Assembly (NCBI GenBank): GCA_036745875.1
Contig: DAIOFH010000141.1
Coordinates: 1 to 9,919, forward strand
Direction: 5' to 3'
From: DAIOFH01 sp036745875
GTDB taxonomy: Bacteria > Planctomycetota > SZUA-567
Length of the DNA stretch: 9,919 nt
The translations under genes were made by a program, and so were the position numbers. The notes under the pieces are model-generated. The model worked only from the letters and a program-made list of their open reading frames with translations. It made no database searches and had not been told where the DNA came from. This document shows, piece after piece, positions 5,983 through 9,919 of the stretch (the first letter of the stretch is position 1; each line of letters opens with the position of its first letter).

Positions 5983-6017
5983 CCGGGGCCTGCCTATCGT
6001 TGTGGAGCAGGCCCCGG
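5983..6017 (-). terminator. GC-rich hairpin between GRE and activase genes (processing or partial-termination site)
   Basis: CCGGGGCCTGC (5983-5993) and GCAGGCCCCGG (6007-6017) are perfectly complementary over 11 bp around a 13-base loop. No T-run follows on the minus strand, so full termination is unlikely and the activase is probably still co-transcribed. Such a stem after the GRE stop could protect the GRE message or lower activase output, fitting a catalytic partner needed in smaller amounts. Confidence 0.6.
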
Positions 6018-6039
6018 AACCCGTTCATTTACGGAAACT

Positions 6040-8421
6040 TTACCCGGCAACTCCTGCATGGGCGCTACGGGAGATGATGTCGTCCTGCACTTCTTTTCCG
6101 AGTTCGACGAAGTATGCGGTGTAACCGGCGACGCGGATCAGGAGTCCCTTGTACTGTTCGGGATTCCGTTGCGCTTCCAGGAGGACGCCCTTGTCAATCA
6201 CGTTGAACTGCACATGGAACACGCCGAGGCTGCACATGCTCTTGAGGAATCCCATCAGGGTCTCGGTCGAGTTTTCGGTCTGGTTGAACACTGGATCAAG
6301 CTTCAGGTTCAGGAGCGTACCCTGGCAGAAACGGCCGTGGGGTATGTGGGACACCGACTTGATGATCGCGCCCATGCCTTCCATGTCCGTGCCTGCGCTC
6401 GGGCTTACGCCGTCCGCCAGTGGAACGTTGGCGATCCGGCCCGAGGGAAGTGCGCCGACTTCCAGGCCAAACGGGGTGTTGCCGGATACCGGCAGGATGC
6501 CGGCGGTCATTTGGCCGAACTTGCTGTCGAAGGATTCTATCAAGTCGGCGATGAAGGTGAACATGTCGGCCGTAAGATCGTTGACTTCCTTGTCGTCGTT
6601 CCCGTATTTCGGGCTTTCGAGACAAAGCTTCTGGATTTTTTCATATCCGACGAAATTATTTTCCAGCGCCGCGAGAAGTTCGTCCATGGCGACGGTTTTT
6701 TCGTCAAACACCAGATGCTTGACCGCATAGACGCTGTTGATGAGGTCGGCGACGCCGATGGCGTCGAGGCCGTTTCCGATGTTGTATTTCGCTCCGCCCC
6801 AGGCGTAGTCTTTTGCGCTGGAGATGCATTCTTCGAACGACATGGACAAGGCCGGGCAAACGCGTTCGCGGCAGATGTCGTCGTTGACGTGGTTGCCCCC
6901 CACCATGGCGTGGATGACGTAGCGAATCTGGTCCTTGACCGCTTCCAGATACTGGTCGAAGGTCTTGAACGAGCGCGGATCGCCGGTTTTCGCCGATGCC
7001 TGTACGCCGTATTTTCTGCTCATGCCGTTGGTGAGGGAGAACTCGACGACAGAGCCCAGGTTGTAGTCGGCGTAGGAGGTGTAGCAGCGCTGTTTCCCTG
7101 CGAGGTTTGTCTCGACGCAGCCGCAGGGGTTCCAGTCATAGGCTTCCTTCAGCGGAATCCCCTTGTGAAGCATCATCTGGATGCCGATTTCGTCGCTGTG
7201 GAAGGCCGGGAAACCGGTCCCCAATTTCATCAGCTCAACGACTTTTTTCAGGAAGGAATTGGGGTTGCGGGCCATGTTGTAGCGCACGGAGAGGGACGGT
7301 TGATAAAGCTGCACGTCCATGGTGGCTTGCAGAATCATATAGGAGAGGTCGTTGACCGCGTCCACGCCGCGCTTGTCGACGCCGCCGACGCAGATGTTTT
7401 GGAACATCGGGTAGCCGGCGGAGAATTTCGCCGTCACTTCGTCCTGGAACAGGCAGGGTTCGCTGAATTTCACCCAGAGGCAGTCCAGCAGTTCCTGCGC
7501 CTCGTCCTGAGTTATCCTGCCTGCGGCAATATCCGCCTGGTAGAAGGGGTAGAGGTACTGGTCCATCCGGCCGGGATTATAGCTGGCGGCGTTCTGTTCC
7601 ATGAAAATGCAGGTCTGGTAGAAGTAGAAGGATTGTACCGCTTCCCTGAATGTCCTTGCCGGCTTTTCGGGGACGCGGTCGCAGATTTCGGCGATCTGGA
7701 GGAGTTCGGCCATCCTCTTGGCGTCCGTTTCCTTCTCTGCGAGGCGGCGTGCTTCGACCGCGTAGCGCTTGGAAAGCTGTACGATGCCGTCGGCGCTGAG
7801 GGAGAGGGCGCGCAGGTAGACCAGTTTGTCATAGTGCCCGGGCTTGGTGATGTCCAGGGTCGCGCGTGTTTCTTCAATGCGCCGCCTGACGCCTTCTATG
7901 CCTTCGGTGATGATCAGTTCATATCCGGCGGTGGTTTCGCCCCAACCGCGCACCGCTTTGCGGTTGATATAGAGGACACCGCAGTCGCGGAGGATTTTGG
8001 TGTCTTCCGGAATCTGGACAAGCCATTTTTCGAAGGTGGAGCGGCCGCGCCAGTAGGGACGGATTTCATTGACGAAACGCTCGCGGTCTTCGTCCGTGAG
8101 GTAGAACGGGTCGTATTCGCGGGTGCTGATGGTGTCAAGTTCCGTGTCCAGCACCGACCAGCAGGTGTCGGGGCAAAGAAGGCCGCCGCGCTGCTTGCTT
8201 CCGGAATTGCCTACAACCAGCTCTTCATCCCAAATCTTTACCGTCTTTTCCATGCACTGTTTGCGAAAAGCATACGCCTTCTGAACAACCTGCGGTTCGC
8301 CTTCCGACTCTTGAAAGCCCCGTGTCAACAACACCGCGTTTTCCAGGTCCATTTCCGGGCGGGTATTCATGACCCGTTCCTTAAGGCGGTTGATGCGCTC
8401 CAGATATACCTTGCTTTCCAT
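6040..8421 (-). CDS. Glycyl radical enzyme of unassigned substrate
   Basis: A 793-residue member of the pyruvate formate-lyase/glycyl radical superfamily. The C-terminal glycyl radical motif RVAGYTAYF places the radical at Gly766. The active-site loop, NPCGCVETN, gives the thiyl cysteine Cys435 and the general base Glu437. This CxE pattern occurs in dehydratases, C-N and C-S lyases and decarboxylases, but not in pyruvate formate-lyase, which has CC. Other conserved blocks are QPSLSVRYN (374-382), GGNHVNDD (508-515) and GALPSGR with PLADGVSPSAGTD (656-679). Length is close to glycerol/propanediol dehydratase and hydroxyproline dehydratase, shorter than choline lyase or hydroxyphenylacetate decarboxylase. 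No encapsulation peptide, microcompartment gene or small decarboxylase subunit is present. GGAGG seven bases upstream fixes the start. The activase follows; an XRE/cupin regulator lies upstream. Substrate remains open. Confidence 0.93.
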   Translation of the reverse strand: MESKVYLERINRLKERVMNTRPEMDLENAVLLTRGFQESEGEPQVVQKAYAFRKQCMEKTVKIWDEELVVGNSGSKQRGGLLCPDTCWSVLDTELDTISTREYDPFYLTDEDRERFVNEIRPYWRGRSTFEKWLVQIPEDTKILRDCGVLYINRKAVRGWGETTAGYELIITEGIEGVRRRIEETRATLDITKPGHYDKLVYLRALSLSADGIVQLSKRYAVEARRLAEKETDAKRMAELLQIAEICDRVPEKPARTFREAVQSFYFYQTCIFMEQNAASYNPGRMDQYLYPFYQADIAAGRITQDEAQELLDCLWVKFSEPCLFQDEVTAKFSAGYPMFQNICVGGVDKRGVDAVNDLSYMILQATMDVQLYQPSLSVRYNMARNPNSFLKKVVELMKLGTGFPAFHSDEIGIQMMLHKGIPLKEAYDWNPCGCVETNLAGKQRCYTSYADYNLGSVVEFSLTNGMSRKYGVQASAKTGDPRSFKTFDQYLEAVKDQIRYVIHAMVGGNHVNDDICRERVCPALSMSFEECISSAKDYAWGGAKYNIGNGLDAIGVADLINSVYAVKHLVFDEKTVAMDELLAALENNFVGYEKIQKLCLESPKYGNDDKEVNDLTADMFTFIADLIESFDSKFGQMTAGILPVSGNTPFGLEVGALPSGRIANVPLADGVSPSAGTDMEGMGAIIKSVSHIPHGRFCQGTLLNLKLDPVFNQTENSTETLMGFLKSMCSLGVFHVQFNVIDKGVLLEAQRNPEQYKGLLIRVAGYTAYFVELGKEVQDDIISRSAHAGVAG

Positions 8422-8749
8422 GATAATTCCTCCAATCCTTCAATAGAATGAATGACGATTGTCTTGCATGTACAAGGGCGGATGGATGAGGTTTTCCTCA
8501 TGAACCGAAAACGACCGCTGTGCCCTCTTTTGCAAAACATAATCAACTTCATATGATAGAAGTAATTACATTGCGTTCGTCGTGGCTGTGGCGAAGGATG
8601 CAAGGGTCGCCCGTGGATCAGGCCTTACGAATAGCGGCGGTTCGATCCAGGGGACGTAAGATTTTGCACAGAGTAAAATCAATCAGAGCGTTGTGATAGT
8701 GCGTCGTACTGCGAATGGGGAAGGTATCAGCCACATTTCAAAGTGTCTA
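8422..8749 (-). other. Long 5' leader of the GRE operon with potential RNA structure
   Basis: About 330 bases separate the predicted start of transcription from the GRE start codon, with no credible gene inside. Several dyads are visible: ATGAGG-TTTT-CCTCAT (8486-8501), TGGATC (8614-8619) with GATCCA (8644-8649), CTTACG (8624-8629) with CGTAAG (8655-8660), and GATTTT (8660-8665) with AAAATC (8675-8680). The second and third pairs interleave, as in a pseudoknot. I recognise no known riboswitch. A weaker second promoter within the region (near 8540-8570) cannot be excluded. Confidence 0.35.
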
Positions 8750-8755
8750 TGAGGA

Positions 8756-8783
8756 AGTGTACACGATTATTTGTGAAAAGCAA
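8756..8783 (-). promoter_or_regulatory. Probable promoter of the GRE-activase operon
   Basis: On the minus strand TTGCTT (8778-8783), 16 bases, then TACACT (8756-8761), a moderate sigma-70 match (four of six bases in each box). Weak boxes with binding sites immediately upstream suit an activated promoter. Just downstream lies TCATAGACACT then GAAATG, resembling the second block of operator copies 1 and 2. Confidence 0.5.
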
Positions 8784-8786
8784 GAT

Positions 8787-8850
8787 AAAATTATCCTGAC
8801 AGGATAATTTTCCTGAAAATTATCCTTGAGGCGTTCGGTAGGATAAAAAT
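8787..8850. promoter_or_regulatory. Cluster of GGATAATTTT half-sites upstream of the GRE promoter
   Basis: AAAATTATCCTG and CAGGATAATTTT (8787-8811) form a perfect 12-bp dyad around one A. The second arm also pairs with AAAATTATCC (8816-8825) as a perfect 10-bp dyad around CCTG. A fourth, partial half-site, GGATAAAAAT, lies at 8841-8850. Three alternating half-sites begin three bases upstream of the -35 box. No T-run follows, so these are more likely operators than a terminator of the XRE gene. The adjacent XRE/cupin protein is the natural candidate to bind them, as inference. Confidence 0.65.
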
Positions 8851-8878
8851 CGTGAGAAATGAGCAAAGCGTGCTGTCT

Positions 8879-9457
8879 TCATCCGGTGCCGACTTCAAGC
8901 CAGTAGGTGACACAGTCGCCTGGTGCGCGGTTTGACACGCTGTGTTTAGTGTTGGCGCGAACAAGGATACAGTCCCCTTCGTCGAGTTCGTAGTGGTGAT
9001 CGTCGTCGAGGGTGATGCCGAGCTTTCCTTTGACCACGATGCCGAATTCGTCGTAAGTATGGACCGAATAGGATTGCTCGTCCATGCCGCCGACGAGGGT
9101 CATGACATTCACCTTGAACTGGGGGATTCCCTCGAAAACGGACTCGAAGGAGAGGGTGTCGGTGATGCTGTAGATTGTCGCGTATTTGCTTTTCCGCACG
9201 ACATGGAACTTTTGGCCGTTCAGTTTTGCCTGTTTTTCCGTTAGCGGGCGGGGGATCATCAGCTCGTTGGCGGTGATGCCGAGGGCATAGCAGATTTTCT
9301 GGATGTTCTGCACCGACGGGTTGGCGCTGTCTCTTTCGATTTTGCTGATATATCCAGTCGAGATGCCGGTTTCTTCGGCAAGTTGTTTCAGCGTCATCTT
9401 TTTTTGTTTGCGAAATTTCTTGAGCGTTTCGCCCATCAACCGATTTGCATCCACCAT
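8879..9457 (-). CDS. XRE-family regulator with C-terminal cupin domain
   Basis: A 192-residue two-domain regulator. An HTH_3/XRE DNA-binding domain spans about residues 8-66 (KQLAEETGISTGYISKIERD is the helix-turn-helix). A cupin_2 ligand domain spans about 113-188, with H133 and E137 in motif 1 and GDCILV...H172...N176 in motif 2. The canonical HxH pair of motif 1 is reduced to a single histidine, so metal binding is uncertain. This architecture is common in regulators that sense small molecules and control adjacent metabolic genes. I chose ATG 9455-9457, with AAGG eight bases upstream, because the HTH then starts at the usual distance; upstream in-frame ATGs lack ribosome sites. It lies directly upstream of the GRE operon on the same strand. 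GGATAA dyads in between are its likely targets. Confidence 0.9.
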   Translation of the reverse strand: MVDANRLMGETLKKFRKQKKMTLKQLAEETGISTGYISKIERDSANPSVQNIQKICYALGITANELMIPRPLTEKQAKLNGQKFHVVRKSKYATIYSITDTLSFESVFEGIPQFKVNVMTLVGGMDEQSYSVHTYDEFGIVVKGKLGITLDDDHHYELDEGDCILVRANTKHSVSNRAPGDCVTYWLEVGTG

Positions 9458-9506
9458 TGTCACCGCCTTGCGTTTTTGCTCATGCATCAATAATGCCGTA
9501 ATCACA

Positions 9507-9537
9507 ATACCCGCCGGTCGCTTGGACCAACGGGTAT
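9507..9537. repeat. 31-bp interrupted dyad upstream of the XRE/cupin gene
   Basis: ATACCCG (9507-9513) pairs with CGGGTAT (9531-9537), and inside it GGTC (9516-9519) pairs with GACC (9525-9528), all on one centre at 9522. It lies about 50 bases before the XRE start codon. It may be an operator or a leader hairpin. It does not resemble the GGATAA sites. Confidence 0.5.
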
Positions 9538-9580
9538 GCACAGCTCCGTTTCTACGCCACAATCACGGATCCCAACTTCC

Positions 9581-9607
9581 ATTATCGCAAAATCGCCCGG
9601 AAATCAA
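9581..9607 (-). promoter_or_regulatory. Weak promoter candidate for the XRE/cupin gene
   Basis: On the minus strand TTGATT (9602-9607) and GATAAT (9581-9586) are fair sigma-70 boxes, but the 15-bp spacer is short. It lies between the terminator of the upstream fragment and the dyad at 9507-9537, where a promoter is expected. Confidence 0.3.
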
Positions 9608-9628
9608 GGACAATATTTCCTGCTGGAG

Positions 9629-9655
9629 ATAAAAAGGCGTCCATTTTACCGCCTT
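9629..9655 (-). terminator. Intrinsic terminator of the FCD-regulator fragment
   Basis: On the minus strand AAGGCG (9650-9655) pairs with CGCCTT (9634-9639) across ten bases and is followed by a run of Ts (9631-9635). The stem overlaps the TAA stop codon of the fragment at 9654-9656. Confidence 0.75.
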
Positions 9656-9919
9656 ACTGCATGCGCTTTTTATGCACGACCATCGACTTTCCCGACTTCT
9701 CGGCCTTATTCATCAGAGCCATGACAATGCGGTAGCGGGCATCGTCAAACTGTTCCTTCATAAGCTTACGCAGGACATCGACATCTTGCCTGGCAAAAGC
9801 GTTGAGTATTTCCTCATGCTGGCAATACGCTCTTTCAGCTGTACGAGGGAATGAAAAAGCGCGATCTCGTTATTTTGAACGCCGCCAAAATGCTGATGCT
9901 GCCGGATCTGTTGGCCTAG
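9654..9919 (-). pseudogene. C-terminal part of an FCD-domain (GntR/FadR-type) regulator with a disrupted frame
   Basis: The 3' part, in frame with TAA 9654-9656, reads RTAERAYCQHEEILNAFARQ followed by a helix-like DVDVLRKLMKEQFDDARYRI stretch. This is the usual ending of FCD ligand domains, with a conserved His before the EEIL helix and a later repressor helix. This frame is closed upstream by a stop at 9870-9872. The preceding coding sense continues in another frame (NNEIALFHSLVQLKERI, from the window edge to about 9820), which itself ends at 9758-9760. A frameshift or small deletion around 9820-9855 therefore separates two halves of one domain. The rest of the gene lies outside the window. 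It may be a decayed regulator of this cluster or a sequencing error. Confidence 0.6.

Noticed and set aside
5944..6039. Space for a small decarboxylase subunit gene between GRE and activase
   Set aside because: Only 96 bases, filled largely by a hairpin, with no reading frame of the expected size or cysteine content. A hydroxyphenylacetate decarboxylase-type three-gene operon is therefore not present.
5965..8451. Very long open frame on the plus strand opposite the GRE gene
   Set aside because: It mirrors the GRE coding strand in a GC-biased region and its translation has no recognisable domain. The GRE frame has clear catalytic motifs and a strong ribosome site.
8641..8648. TTCGATCC resembling a tRNA T-loop
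   Set aside because: The flanking five bases on each side (GGCGG and AGGGG) cannot form a T-stem, and no acceptor or anticodon arms are found around it.
8787..8825. GGATAATTTT dyads as a terminator for the XRE/cupin gene
   Set aside because: The stems are AT-rich with one- to four-base centres and no T-run follows on the minus strand. Repeated alternating half-sites beside a promoter fit operators better.
1..9919. CRISPR array, microcompartment genes, rRNA or complete tRNA genes
   Set aside because: No regularly spaced repeats, shell-protein sequences or tRNA and rRNA signatures were found on either strand by eye.

Overview
The window is bacterial DNA, apparently from a strict or facultative anaerobe. 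It encodes an oxygen-labile glycyl radical enzyme (GRE) with its radical-SAM activase. It also has Shine-Dalgarno sites in front of most genes and near-consensus sigma-70 promoters set in AT-rich gaps between GC-richer genes. No marker fixes the taxon; an anaerobic gut or sediment bacterium is as far as the sequence allows.

Layout from left to right. (1) 1-52: first codons of an unidentified minus-strand gene, with a 230-nt leader and a strong promoter. (2) 457-1098: a TetR-family repressor, divergent from it. (3) 1148-1183: a hairpin terminator shared by tetR and the convergent MATE exporter gene (1192-2607, minus). (4) 2744-2779 terminator, then 2824-4487: a sodium:solute symporter (SSS) gene and a 61-residue membrane accessory protein gene, overlapping by 4 bp, with a long structured leader (4488-4827). 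(5) 5008-5943 and 6040-8421: GRE activase and GRE, minus strand, separated by a strong hairpin. (6) 8452-8878: a 430-bp gap with the GRE promoter and a cluster of GGATAATTTT half-sites. (7) 8879-9457: an XRE/cupin regulator. (8) 9654-9919: a frame-disrupted C-terminal fragment of an FCD-type (GntR/FadR) regulator, with its terminator.

The most informative observation is regulatory. A 15-bp dyad, close to TTGAMTNNNRGTCAA, occurs at four promoters: the left-hand gene, tetR, the MATE gene and the symporter unit. At three of them it abuts the -10 box; at tetR it covers the start of transcription. A fifth copy lies alone at 4952-4966. This looks like a local TetR regulon joining an importer, an exporter and the unknown left-hand gene. 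The GRE operon has a different candidate control, GGATAA dyads just upstream of its -35 box, which the adjacent XRE/cupin protein could bind.

A reasonable but unproven reading is one metabolic island: the symporter imports a small carboxylate or similar solute, the GRE converts it by radical chemistry, and the MATE pump removes product or excess substrate. The GRE has the catalytic Cys435/Glu437 and Gly766, but I cannot assign its substrate. Its CGCVET active-site loop and its GWGETTAGYE segment do not match the GRE subclasses I can recall.
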